Shown: positions 36,059 through 48,195 of the stretch, piece by piece
How the letters are laid out: each line of letters begins with the position of its first letter
How positions within the stretch are numbered: position 1 is the stretch's first letter
Assembly: GCA_013397075.1 (NCBI GenBank)
Contig: VWZS01000496.1
Span: forward strand, 248,001-312,000
Length of the DNA: 64,000 nucleotides
Reading direction: 5' to 3'
Source of the DNA: Rhabdornis inornatus
Taxonomy: Eukaryota > Chordata > Aves > Passeriformes > Rhabdornithidae
Notes under the pieces: generated by a model
Databases searched by the model: none
Seen by the model: only the letters and a program-made list of their open reading frames with translations
Told to the model about the DNA's origin: nothing
Program-made: the position numbers and the translations under genes

Positions 36059-38537
36059 TCAGAACACTTCAGAACTCCCAGCATGCTGTTAGAGGAGAAA
36101 TGGTATCATTTCCTTGCCTCTCTTGCTGGTGGTTTGGTGGTTTTGAAGAGAAATTTCTGCACACAGGACATACTTGTATGTACCTCTATCACATGAAAAG
36201 GGGTGTTTTCTTTGATCCTTAATGTGGGGAGATTTCTTCGGTCCTTTGGTTTGTTGGTGCCTCAGGAAAGCCAAGTCCCTTGTGCCTGACCATTCCATTG
36301 GTGTCCCATTATAGAGCCCTTTCACTGAGCAGCGCTGCTGGATCAGAGAGGGGTTTGACCAACTTAGGGACACTCAACAGCATAAGGGAGACCCCTCAGT
36401 GGTCCACCTTATTTGACTGTTACCCTCTGCTGGCAACTACTAGTGCCCAGGAAGGCCCCACACCAACAGTTCACAGAATAACACTTTATAAATATAAAAT
36501 TGTGACAGGTTAAGTTTTGAGGACTGCTGGTGATAGTATCTGAATGCAAAAACATATTCAAAGTAATACACCAACAAACTCTAATCCCCATTGAGAGTAT
36601 TCAGATCCACACAGTAGGGTTCTTAACCAATAGATGTCCCTATGAGGGAGAAGGGATTCAGCCCATCGACTGATTTCAGCAGTTATGATGGAGTCTTCCC
36701 TGACTTTTCCCCATTCTCAACTTACTTTTGCACTTTTCTTCGTTCAGGTGGAGCTCGAGTGCCTGTAGTCATACATGCCTTTGTTACTGATTGGTGGAAA
36801 ATTATCCCACTTTGCTCCTAAAGTCAATAGTTAACAAATTCAGTGCATACTCAGTGAGAGGTGGTTTGTACCTTGGAGGTGGGTAACTTTGGGATGGACA
36901 TGTGTGTTAGTATTACAGTTAGGTTTTAATGAACCAAGTTAATCTGAGAAGGACAATTTCAGCCCTGAGTTGCTGGCTGGGCAGCAGGACATCTTCCCCC
37001 ATCTCCCCTGGCTGACAGGCACTATGTGATTATCAGCTGCAAAGTACCATCGAGTTCCCCTCCTTGCAAAGATTTGCAAAGAGCCTGGCAGTGGTGCTTC
37101 TGCTCTGTTCCACCCTCCATTCATCTCCCTTAACAGGTGCTTTGGTTGCAGACTCTGTGTATGAGGAAGCATCATGGCAGAGATTTTGAACTGCCAAATG
37201 CATTCCATCCAGGGAGCAGCAGCTGCATTTTATCCCCTAATTTCCATAGTGTTGTGACTTTTGTTAGGATGTGAATTTAACTTCTCAGTTTCCTCTAATT
37301 TTACCCAAAGCTATGTTTCCACAGTCTCCCACTGGAGTTCCATATAAATTTGGTCTTATTACTGCAAACATTTTTTTCTTGATAGCTTCTGCAAGTCATT
37401 CCCTCATGGGAAATATTTTGGCACTTTAAATTTTATTTACATCTGGACATTGTGCCTGCAGACTTACCAAAGTAAGATGCTGACTGATTAGAAATAGTCT
37501 CTTTGTATTCCTGTTTAAGAATTCACCATCTGTGATTTGTAATCAGACTTCTTACTAATTAGATGTAACAAAACTGCATAATGCCAAATTTGAGGGAAAA
37601 TTTGTTAGAAATACAATGTACCATATGACTGATTTGTTTCTTTGAGTGCTTAACTGTAAATAAAATGTTCCGCTAATGTCCCAAACATCTAGATTCCCAC
37701 CCCTGTAGGCTTAAAAAATTCCTTTCAGCCATTCATGATAGTATGTTGGTTGCTATAGTGATACCAATTTCCTGTCTCAAATTATTGTACTTCAGAGGTA
37801 CATAAGGCCTTTTAATCTTCTTTACCCATTCCCCCCATTTCACTCTTTGATTTTACAGATGCTCTTATTCAAGGACTGGAATTCCTATACTGTTGGTCTA
37901 TTTTTTCCACTATGTGATGGAAACCAGAATAAATATGTGCCTTTCCCCCATAGGACTAATGAAGATTCCTGCTGCCTTATTGGTACCCTCACTGAACATT
38001 GCTCTATATAAAAGCCTTACAAAATTTATATATTTTTTTTGTTATGGATCACTAAGCTAGAGAAGCACAGGCTGCTCACCTTGACCAAATCAAGAACAGC
38101 TGCACTCAACCAATTGAAATTTAAACACTTAGGGAAAACCGCTTGTCAGCCATGATGTTACTGAAAACCAGTAGGAGAAGTCCAGTTGGGCCAAGTCTCC
38201 ATAAGGTGACTTAATGGGGACTGAACCCTGACTGAGACAGTTTGCTGTTCCTGTGACACATGTAATAGAAAGAAATGCTAAAACAATATTAGCTGATCCA
38301 TATTCCTTTTATCTACCTATGGCAAAGTTTGTATGGTGGTTGAATTTTCTGTAAGGTTTAGGGTCTTTTTGGGAGTTTGTTACTGTGCAGCTCTATATTT
38401 CTTCTCTTTTTCAGTGTACATCCCTGTGAGGGCTGCTCTGATCGGAGATGGGTGTGTGTTCAGCCTGTTAGTCTTTTGATGCAACATTCTTGTTGATTAT
38501 GTTGTCTCAGTCCCTCTGAATTTTGTTCTTCCCACAG
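36059..38537. other. gene-free single-copy sequence
   Basis: Nothing recognised as coding or repetitive. Frames of 60-94 codons near 36089-36591 on both strands have no motif. Confidence 0.4.
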
Positions 38538-38612
38538 TATGCCATGGCCACTGTAACCTTGATCATCAGCAGATGCAGAATTTGGTACGCTTTGTGCGAT
38601 GTGTAGCCCCAG
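38538..38612 (+). other. exon-like interval, 75 nt
   Basis: The acceptor is TTTTGTTCTTCCCACAG ending at 38537 and the donor is CCCCAG|GTAGCC. One frame (two leading bases, then 24 codons, one trailing base) is open across the interval and begins CHGHCNLDHQQMQNLVRF. The other two frames contain stops. Two CpGs lie within the 75 nt, unusual in this CpG-poor region. I do not recognise the peptide. The frame stays open about 70 nt into the flank on each side, so openness is weak evidence. It could be a real alternative exon, a noncoding-RNA exon, or a decoy. Confidence 0.2.
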
Positions 38613-41600
38613 GTAGCCTCAGTTCAAAGGTCTGTATTCCTAAATGTCTTTCTGTTCAGGAATCACTCATATAGATGAGTGATGCTATTTCTGATATAGA
38701 TCACATCCTGAAAAATCTGTGGGATTGGGTGGACTTCTAGAGTTTCTAAGCAGCAGGAAAAAAAATCTTTACTGACTAAATTCCAGATGAGATTACTGGA
38801 TATCAAAATGGGCAAAAACTGTGGGGGGAAGGTGTGCATAGAAAACATTCAGGAAAGTCAGGAAGAGATCCATGTGCCTGGGAAGCAAGTGATGCATTTA
38901 TATTTTAGGAGGTAATACATGCTAAAACTGAAGGGGAAGTAGGAAATGAAGAAGATGGATGTGTGTGGATCCTTGGATGAGTTATGATCCAAAAGAATTA
39001 AGCAGGTTGGCAATAGTAATTGTATAACTGAGAAGGAATGTATAATATGCTCTTTATGAATGTCTTTCTCATTTATATATATATGCTATTCTACCCCATT
39101 TTCTTTCTAATTTAGGCTCTCTTCTGATTTTTGTCCCTTCAGTGGCTCTCTAGTATGGTGGATTTATGCTGTTTGTTCAGCAGCATTCCTACTCTTCTGA
39201 ATTCTGTCCCATGTGCATTTAACATAATCTTCGTTTGCATTTCCACTTGTCTGCTTGTTTAGCTTTTTCTCCCAGGCCATTAGTTCAGTTCTGTTTTCTT
39301 GTGGGGAAAAATTCTTCTTTCTGTGGTAGAAGTAATTAAGTCACCTATGCTAAAACCATCTTCTGCAGGATACTCCAGATTTATTCTATTATCATTCCCT
39401 TGAAATCCATATATAATGTTTTGGATTGGTGATAGAAAAAACTTGGCTTCTCCTGCTCCTTTTCCTTATGATGGAAGTTTCTGTGGCTGAGCTGGTTGGC
39501 AGCAGGTGGGTCCCAAAGCAGTACCATTAACACTACAGGTGCTCCAGAAGTTTAGCCTGTGGTGTTGTCTTTTTATTTGTGCTACAGTTCCCAGTTAGCA
39601 GCTGCTCACATCACTATCTGTTTTCAGCTGCCTGTGTGTGGGCATAAAATCCATACAAGGATCACTGTCCTGTGGTTGTAATAGCAGAAAATAGATGTAT
39701 TTTCATCTCTCAAAAGATCTTTAGATCTTTTCAAAGAGAAGTGAACTGTGATTGTGCAGGGTGAAAAGGGTCTCGTGCTTTTTACTTCTGTATGATGACA
39801 CAAGGGACAACTGCATCTTTCTTCTTTTTCTGCTCTTTTTATTGATGCTGGGAATTGAAGGTTTGTTTGGCTCAGGGGAATCCACAGGATTTATCTTTTC
39901 TCTCTCTTTTGTACTTTTTTGACTTTTTGCCAATGATTGGTTTAAAAGTATTTCTATTAGCTTTTTAACATTAATTGAATGATGGTGCTATTTCTCCATC
40001 TCAGCTGCCAGTGTGTGTGCTGTAACCATGTTTCTGAAACTGGAAGAATATTGTAAAACGAAGTAGAAAGAGCAGGTCAGCCAGGGTCTGAAAATCTGTA
40101 AACTTTTAATTTTTTTTTGCTTTCTAAATTTGATCTGGATTAAAAATTATGTAGAATGAGTATTTCCCTAGTTGCAGGAAAAGGTATCAAGTCAGGTCCA
40201 AAGTGAAGCCAGGAGATCTAAGTGCAGTTCAGGAACATCAGGGAGTGGGATGGGCACACCCATGACATAGCTCAGGCCAGGGCTCTGTGGCAGAGCTGAA
40301 ATAAAGATAGCAGGCTCTGTACAAGGAAGTGCATGGGTTGGGGTCCAAGGTGAGACTGACCATGACAAATAAAGCCTGTTGGTACTCTCAGGACTCTGAC
40401 AATTATAACTTGCTGGAACCATTTACTGGGAGAATCTTATGGCCAAAGTCACTGTGACAAATTAAAAGTGCCCAGTAGAGCTGAAAGGTGGATGATGCTG
40501 ACTGTGTTGAGAATGAGCATGAGAATTTCATGTGGAGTGAATGCTGGCTTTCAAATGGAACAATTATAAGGAAACATGTAGAGGAGATAATATCATTGCA
40601 ACATCAGGCTGGATGAAGCCCCTAGGCACCTGTGATTCTAGCCCATGCTCTTTTGTAGCAAGACTTCTTATACAGTAGGAAGAGGGAAGAGGACAATTAC
40701 ATTTCTTAGAACAGATGAAAAAGATGATAATTGTAACTGATTTACTCTGAAAATAATCAATGGACTTAGATGACGCTACAAAGGCCTATCTTTCAAAAAT
40801 CTTTTTGTGCTTTTGATCTGTGAAAGAATCTGCAGGGGATACTCGGGTCATGTTCATATTAAAATACCTGGTTTCAGACAAAAATCAAGTACTTAAAAAA
40901 TAATTCAGACTGTGGTAGTATCATTTCTGTAAAAGATATGGATGTGAAAAGAGATGAGAGTGTAGAACTAAGGTCAAAAATCAGACTCTTAATATTATCT
41001 GACTAGTATTTGGTTTCCCAAGGCATTTGTCTTTTAAGTAGAAGACTCTTGTGGTATGGGTATTTTCTACACAATGCACTTGGCCTTCTGCCAACAAATG
41101 AGTGCTCCAGATGGATACTAATGAAAGAAATATTAATGCACCGTAGCATGTCAATTATCTTGAAAAGGTCTCCAGCAACCATTTATCACTTAAGTTTCAC
41201 ATCTTATAGCTTGGGACCAAATTGTGTTACATGTTAGAATAGTTCTGCCAAATTTGATCCGTCATTAACTTTCAATTGTTGATAATTTGAACATGAATTT
41301 TTATTTAAGTTATGCATCTTTGTCAACTTGATGGAAACATCCAGAGTTGTCATGCTGTCATAGATGAGTGATGCTGTTTCCCAGCATCAGAGAATGGACT
41401 GAGATTTGACTGTATTCTGAAAGGACTTTATGGGTATAACGCCCTGACAAAAATCCTGAGGCCACAGAATTTTTGTTCTATTTGAGAGGGATGTGGTAGG
41501 GAGGGAAGGAGAAAGAAAAGGAAAAAAATGGTTTTATGATTTAAATTTTATTCTCAGTTGATGAATCATGACCGGAAACTAAAGGTTTTGGGTTTTTTTT

Positions 41601-43782
41601 AACCTTATCAGAATGGTGGCTTTCATTGCTAGGGTTAACAGGCTACCAATCAAGACAGAATAGTTATAAAGCAGAAAGTTAACAGCAGAATAAACATTAT
41701 TTATCTGTGTGGGTTTCCTGAATTGGGTGATGTATCTCAGGTGAAGAAAAGCAAATAAACCCATTCCAGAGGATGTGATGCAGTTGCAAGTTTAAGCAAT
41801 AAGGAATATTAACATCAGTAGTCTCTGACGTAACCCAGAAGGTCAGCACAGAAGCACCTCTCCCCATTACATTGGGGAAAATCCTTTGGCTGAAGGAGAA
41901 TATTGGACCTGTGCAGTATGAGATGGCTACCTCTGCTTTCTAGTATGGGATAGCATGTAGTAGGCTGTGGACATTTGTATCCTTTTGTGTAATATTTCTG
42001 TGCAATATAGAGCACTGCAAACCTCATGAACTTATTTTTCCTATACCAGGCATGCTTCATCTGCTTGCCTTTGAAAAAGCAAACACTGAGCAGGTTAGAT
42101 TTGTGCTGTTTTATTAAAGCTCTTAAAATTCTTGGTAGCATGCAGAATTCTGGCCAAGAGAAATCTTGGAGAAGGTTACATAGCAGTTTTTAATCGCTGC
42201 TTAGTAATGTGTAATGTACTCAGATACTGTTTTCAGGAGTGTGGTCTCTGTTGAATAAACAGAGTGGAAATCAAAGAAAAAGTGCTTAAGCAGCCAGTAA
42301 ATCATTTAACAAGCTCAGATGACACCATCAGATGATATAAATTAAAATCAGCAAGAAAGGGATGACAGAGGGTTAAACAGACTGGAGCTGTATGCAGCAC
42401 CTTGGAAATGGAAGCAAAGCCTTGGCACTGGGAATACACATGCTTTTTTTTCTGGAATTGCTGTGTCTGATCAGTATTGTTGCCTGCATCTAAATGGATA
42501 ATGGAAATGAATTCTTCATGCAAAGCTCAGGATTACTACATGTGTTGTATTCGTGCCTGTGTTTGACCTAATTTACTCTTCTGAGAAACTGTAGCACTGT
42601 AAAGGCCTTTCTCATCACTTGGTATAGTGATTAGATCCGTGCATTTTAAGTCAAGAGATCATGGTTGTAGTAATTTCTCTATTTTCCAGGATATTTGGAG
42701 GTTGGTGTAGGTTTTGGATAATATGTGTCATCCAGAGTATGCTTGGAGTGCAGTTTAAAGACCCTTAAATCACTGTTCTAAACCCCCAGGATTTTGGAAA
42801 GGCCAATTAGCTCGAGTTGTGAACATGAAATACCTCTGCTCTGCTTCTAGACAAAAACTAGGTGAGAAGCTGCAAGGATGAGTTGTTGCTGCACCTGAGC
42901 TATTAAACCTTACTTTAGTGTGCTCTGTGTGGAGCTGTGTCCATAACTCAGGACAGTTAATTGGCAGCTTAAATAGTCTGACCACGGCTGGCCACAGGTG
43001 ACAGAGTTGCCAGCATTTTGCACCTTTGTCACATTGGCCCAACTTCACAGTGACCAGCAGCTGGTTGTTACTGTATGAATTGCTCTGAGCCCTCTGCAGC
43101 AGCCCTTGTGTGTAGGGTTGGGTTTTGCTTCAGTTTGTAAAGTCTTGGTGTCAAAAACCATTCTGCAGGGTAGAGAATGGAGAAGTTGCATTTCTCAGGC
43201 ACCAGACTGAATGAAAACCTGGCTGGTTTTGTGGAGGTTATGGTGATGTCTCTTTAGGGAATCGTGGTACTTCATGGGGGAGTTCTTTTCTGCTTCCCTT
43301 AGCTTCTAAAGCAGAGGGCAGTGTTGTTAGGGGAGGCTGGGTTCAGAGGGAGCACTGCTGAGACATAGGGTCAGTTATGGGGCTGTCACAAATGCACAAA
43401 TGTTCCGGTCCCCTACATCACCTTGTGTTAACATTTCCCTGGACACTTAATTACATCTGCTTTTAATTTTATGTTGTTTTAAAAGCACTGTGATTCCTTG
43501 GTGGTACATGAAGAAATCACTCAAATTTGCTTGTTTTACAGCAAGTTAAATAGTGCTCTGACAGTGAGAACACTTCTTTATCTAACAGTAGGTGAAAAAT
43601 ATCTGATACATGTCTTTCCTAGTATAAGAAAAGCTTTCAAATTTTCTTAATAGTTTGTTATTTTCTGGTTTGTGTCTGCATTATTCTAGAGCTTGTCTTA
43701 CAATTTTTAATGTATTTTGTATATATTTGGTACATCTTTTTGGGTCTCTTGATACTTACAGTTTATTACTTCTTGGTGTTAG
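38613..43782. other. gene-free single-copy sequence
   Basis: About 5.2 kb with no recognisable gene or transposon. The longest frame (41815-42141, minus, 108 codons) has no motif. Confidence 0.45.
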
Positions 43783-43845
43783 TTTAATAACTTTAGTTAT
43801 TATAGTTAATATATATAGTTATGTTAGTTAATAACTTTTTCTCAT
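43783..43845. repeat. AT-rich patch of TAGTTA/TAACT words
   Basis: Repeated and inverted copies of AGTTAAT, GTTATT and AATAAC in about 60 bp, able to form small hairpins such as AATAAC-TTTA-GTTATT. Low complexity, with no fixed period. Confidence 0.5.
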
Positions 43846-45214
43846 CTACATAATAGCATTTCGAGTTGTGCTTGTTTAGGTTTGTTGGGGAAAAAAAACA
43901 AACATGGACCATCAGAAGAATAATACACCAATCCTGGTAAAAACGTTTCTCCCCCTTATTGAAAAAATTAAAAAGAAAAGAAATAAGCATCAGACTGTGT
44001 ATTAGAGGTCTTTGCAATAGTGTATATTATATAAAGAATGGAGATGCTCCTTTAGTTCATGTATGTCTCTGAAACAGGGAGGATTTGAGTCTGGCAGTCA
44101 CAAGAATGATCTTGAGAATTTTTTTCTAGTGATGTTGCATATTTGTGTAGTCCTAATGTGAAAAACTTCATAGTAGGAGTAAGTTTTTATATTAACAAGC
44201 TACTTAGCTCATTGCTGCATTAAGTGATGTGACTTGGTCACCTCCTTCTTGCTGTACCATGGAAAGCAGGTGGATGCAGAAACTTCTTGTTGGAGGACAA
44301 GGCATAGGCAGTCACCTTAGCAGCGAGATGCACGGGAATTGTTGTGGAATTTATTTTACACAAAATACTCTGTAAAAAGGAATAACTTAAATTTCAGTTG
44401 TTATAAACTTTCTGCTTGTTGCTAAAATTAATAGATTTTGCAATGAAATTGCTCCTCAGGGAAAGCAAGAGTGGCAACAATCACAGTTTCCCCAAGCTTT
44501 TGCTTCCTTTATCCCCCATGGAGGTTCTGCTCTCTTCCATTACACACATTCATGGTTCATGTAAGTTTGTTATTGATTCAGTGTTGCTTTTCCTGCCTAG
44601 GAGACTTTTAGAAAAGTGAAATTTAGATGTTGGGGATCTTTGTTATCAGCATATAATACCATTTAATTGGATTCAGGAATGAGGTCCCAGACTGACAGTG
44701 TCTCAGTGTTTTCCACTGAATGGCAAATAACCTGGATGGCTTCTGAAATACACCTGCATTTTGCAGCACTGTGTGACCCAGACTGGTCTGGTCAGAATCA
44801 CACCTGTACACCTCTGCTCAGCCAAGGATGGCTGGGGAGCAGTTCACCCACATCTGAGGCTGTGCAGTGTGGATCAGGTGCTGTGAGGCTGTTTCTTTGT
44901 CCCCATGTCCACTTTAGGTAAGAGAAATCCAACTGCTGAAGTTGCAAAGCAGTGAATGAGCTCTGACAGCCTTCGGATCCTTGTGACTGATGATCTCTTG
45001 GTGCACGGTTGTGGGGGAAGGTTTTCCTGGAGGCTCTGGGCATGGCCATAAGTGCCCTGTTCTCTTTGGCCCTGGGCTGTGTGATCCCACATGCAGGAAG
45101 GTGCTGGTTCTCATGCTGTTTATCTGTCCTCCCCAGGAGACTGTTGCTTCTCCCAGGCTGGTATGAATCAGAAATAAGAGTCCAGCTCCATGATTGTTAA
45201 TCCCAGACCAGGTG
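43846..45214. other. gene-free single-copy sequence
   Basis: No gene recognised. From about 44800 to 45200 several short frames overlap on both strands in more GC-balanced DNA. None shows a family motif. Confidence 0.4.
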
Positions 45215-45560
45215 CTCCTTTATCATCCAGCAGACCAAGTGTGATCTGGAGCACTGCTGTCAAATTATCTGGGCAGCGCAGCGTGAAATCCAGGCTGGCT
45301 CTGTGCCTGATGCTGGAAGACAGATGTTACCTGATCCATAGGGGTGATTGGAGTGGTGCAGGCGGATAATACTTGAGCCAACACAAAGCTTGACAATAGC
45401 AAATTAACTTTTCAGCATTTGCTTGTCAGATTTGAACTGTCAGGCTGAGTTAATACTGAAGCAGTGCTTTGGTGTTTTTTTAGGAGCCCGAGGGGTAGCT
45501 CTGCAGTAGTGTCAAACAACAGCCTAACTCTGATTCAACAGCTATTTATGTAAAGCCACT
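45215..45560. promoter_or_regulatory. possible enhancer with clustered TGTCA motifs
   Basis: Five TGTCA/TGACA cores lie within about 260 bp (45258, 45391, 45424, 45438 and 45510), roughly ten times the random expectation. Known: TGTCA (TGACA) is the core bound by TALE homeodomain factors such as MEIS, PREP and TGIF. An ACAATAG SOX-like word overlaps one of them at 45393-45399. The block is unique and more GC-balanced than its flanks. Function is inference only. Confidence 0.2.
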
Positions 45561-48104
45561 GGTAAAATGTTGAAAGAAAACGAGTGGTTATATTTCCTCA
45601 ACTGCTTTGGAAACCTTACTGTGAGAGAGGTTTGAACGCAGTGAGCGCCACAGCTCTTCCTAACCAGCAATCAGGTTCTGCTCATCTTTGTTTCAGATGT
45701 AAAATCTAAAAAAAGTCTGAGCCTGGCTACCCATGTGCTGTCTGTGCTGTCACCAAATGAATCCAACTGCAGATGAAGTACAATTAGGCGTAGTGCTGAA
45801 TAATTTTTATTTCTTAGCTCGAAATTTTTAAGGACATTTTACTATTATTTTGGATTCTTTCTGTTGTTTTTTTTTTTTTCCCCCCACAGCAGGAGAAGGG
45901 GATTACAGTAAAATGAGTTTTCCCTTCACATTATTAGCAACATGATTTGCTGTTTTAATGGCAATGTCTGTAGTCTAGCAGTGTGTTAGCTATAAAGGTT
46001 TCTGTATGTTTCTGTGAAAGAAAGGAATGCTTTGAAATAAGTCTTTCCACCAAAAGAAAAAAATATCAGAAGTACATGATATACTGATTTATGAGAAAAA
46101 TCTGATTGTAAGTTCATGCAATTTATTTGTGCAATTTTAAGAGCTGTTTAATAGTTTACAGCTAATAAATACTCTTTAGTACTCTCATTTTGAAATCCTG
46201 ATCAGCTGCCATGAAGCATCGTTTCAACAGATGATAATTTTGCAGTCCAAAGAAGAAGTTGCTGAGAAGTCTTCTCTGTGAGATTGATGTTCTTATCAGG
46301 ATCTTACTGCTACAGATAATTTGTGTAAATTTCAAGACTTAATCTTTGCAAAATTAGTTCATTTTCCAGAATGAAACTATACCAACTATCAGAGCATTGT
46401 CTTAAGGAAATAAATTAGTCATAAAGGATGACTAGAGGAAGGCCTTTTCATGATGCTGTGTACTATTGCAAAGTTATCCTAAGGGGAGAATTCTTGCTTT
46501 AATGTATTTGGCATTATCCTGTTGGAAACAGGCTATTGTTCACTTTTTTTATAGTGACCTACAGTGCCTTGCAGTTACCAGATGTTAAAGTAAAAGAAAT
46601 AATATTATTTAAGATTATTTTAAAATATAATCTATAGGTATCTTGAATGACTTTTTAAAGGTTTTATTTTCAAGCCATCAACATTTTCTGTTTAAAGTGA
46701 AATGATTTGGTTCAGAAAAAGAGATGCGTCTTTAACAAGGTATAGGTTTTTTTACATATTCATGTAGTATCTAAGGGGACTTACTCTGATGCATCACAGT
46801 GAACTGTATGAGTGATCACATTCATGTTACAGGAGATATTCATATAACACTGACTGAATCTGTAGAGAATGAAAAAAATAACAATCAGACCAGCCAATTT
46901 TGATGTTGTGTGAAGAATTTTGTCCTAACTGCAAGTCTTATCTTTCACACTGACAAATTCTTGAAAGCAGAATTTCATTGGTCATGAACAGTCAGTCATC
47001 CTTGTGACATGAGAATTAGATGCAACTTCATTCTAACAAATGAAGTTTGTTTTTGTCGTTGTTTTTTAATTTATTTTTTAAAAAATACAAGCCCATGACA
47101 CCACTGATACTTACAGAAAAAATATCACAGTTTATCCAATTACATGTTAGTATTATAAATAGATTTGGAATATTGAGGGCTTGCAAGATACTACAGATCA
47201 TAATAAATACAGGAGATCATAATAAAAATTCCTGTGTTGTACTAAAAAAATCTTACTCCAGCATCAATAGAATGGCACTATTCTTTATTACAATAAAATT
47301 CAGTCACATTCAAAGAATTGACTCCTACAGGACAAATATCAGAATTTAAAAATAAACTAATAAAACCTCCACTTTTTACAATGAATTTTTTCTTTAATTC
47401 TAAATTGCAGCTGATCAATGACATTCTCTTTCCCATTGTATGAATAGAATAAAAGTTGGGTTGGAACAAATTGCTGCTTTCTACGTCAGCAACACAGTTG
47501 TCCTTTAGAAAATGAGTGTTAGAAAGTGGAGGCCTAATTTGATGAATACTTGCTATGTGCCTGGGTGCTTTGCTGAATCATGGTTTCTGTGCTGGAAGTA
47601 CAGGCTTGGCTCCTCCTAATTGAGTCCCCTTTGGGCTGTCCCAGAGTATTGGCTGGCAGAGATTTAGATCCTGGGAATTCTGCACACTTAGAGCTTTTTT
47701 TAGTTGAGGGAACGTCTTGTGCAGGGAGCTATGTGAACTTCTCCCTTCTGTGGGACAACCAATATATTTAACTCCTCTTGTTAAATAGAAGTCTGTGTTT
47801 CCGTGCTTCCTAAGGTCATGATTTCTGTCCCTTTCGAGCACCCTGCACAGAGTGGTGGGGAAGGGTCATTTTAAGTTTATGATGAGTATTTGAGAAAGTC
47901 ACCATTCACACTTGGAAAATGTTGCTCACACAACTGAACAAGTCCACACTTGTTGCAGTGAACCGTGTCCACTTGCTGCAGCTGCACTGCTCTTATTTTT
48001 TTTCCTTAAGCTATGGGTCTTTTTGCTCTGAAAGGTTATGAGTTCTTTTCTGTGTGTTTGTGTGCAGTTTAACAACAAAAAGTACTTTTGCAGTGGCTTT
48101 TAAT
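45561..48104. other. gene-free single-copy sequence
   Basis: No gene recognised. A strong polypyrimidine tract followed by CACAG (45866-45889) resembles a 3' splice site, but the following sequence gives no convincing exon. A plus-strand frame at 47047-47349 (100 codons) is AT-rich and motif-free. Confidence 0.4.
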
Positions 48105-48195
48105 TTTTTCTTTTCATTAGCAGCGCTGATTAAGACAGCAATTCATGACGCTTTGGCCATTAGCCTTCATTGTGGTTTCCACAATACACCATTAT
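48105..48195. promoter_or_regulatory. possible conserved element with RUNX-like dyad
   Basis: ATTGTGG (48169-48175) and CCACAAT (48179-48185) form a perfect 7-bp inverted repeat around TTT. The left arm with the spacer reads TGTGGTTT, a RUNX consensus. CATTAG homeodomain-type cores lie nearby (about 48115 and 48158). The symmetry is seen directly, the regulatory role is inference. Confidence 0.25.

Noticed and set aside
38671..41383. 16-bp word ATAGATGAGTGATGCT shared between about 38672 and 41361
   Set aside because: About one 16-mer match is expected by chance among all pairs in 64 kb, and the flanks do not align beyond about 21 bp.
45866..45889. Strong polypyrimidine tract plus CACAG resembling a 3' splice site
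   Set aside because: No donor at a sensible distance with an open frame, and long T/C tracts create such decoys often.
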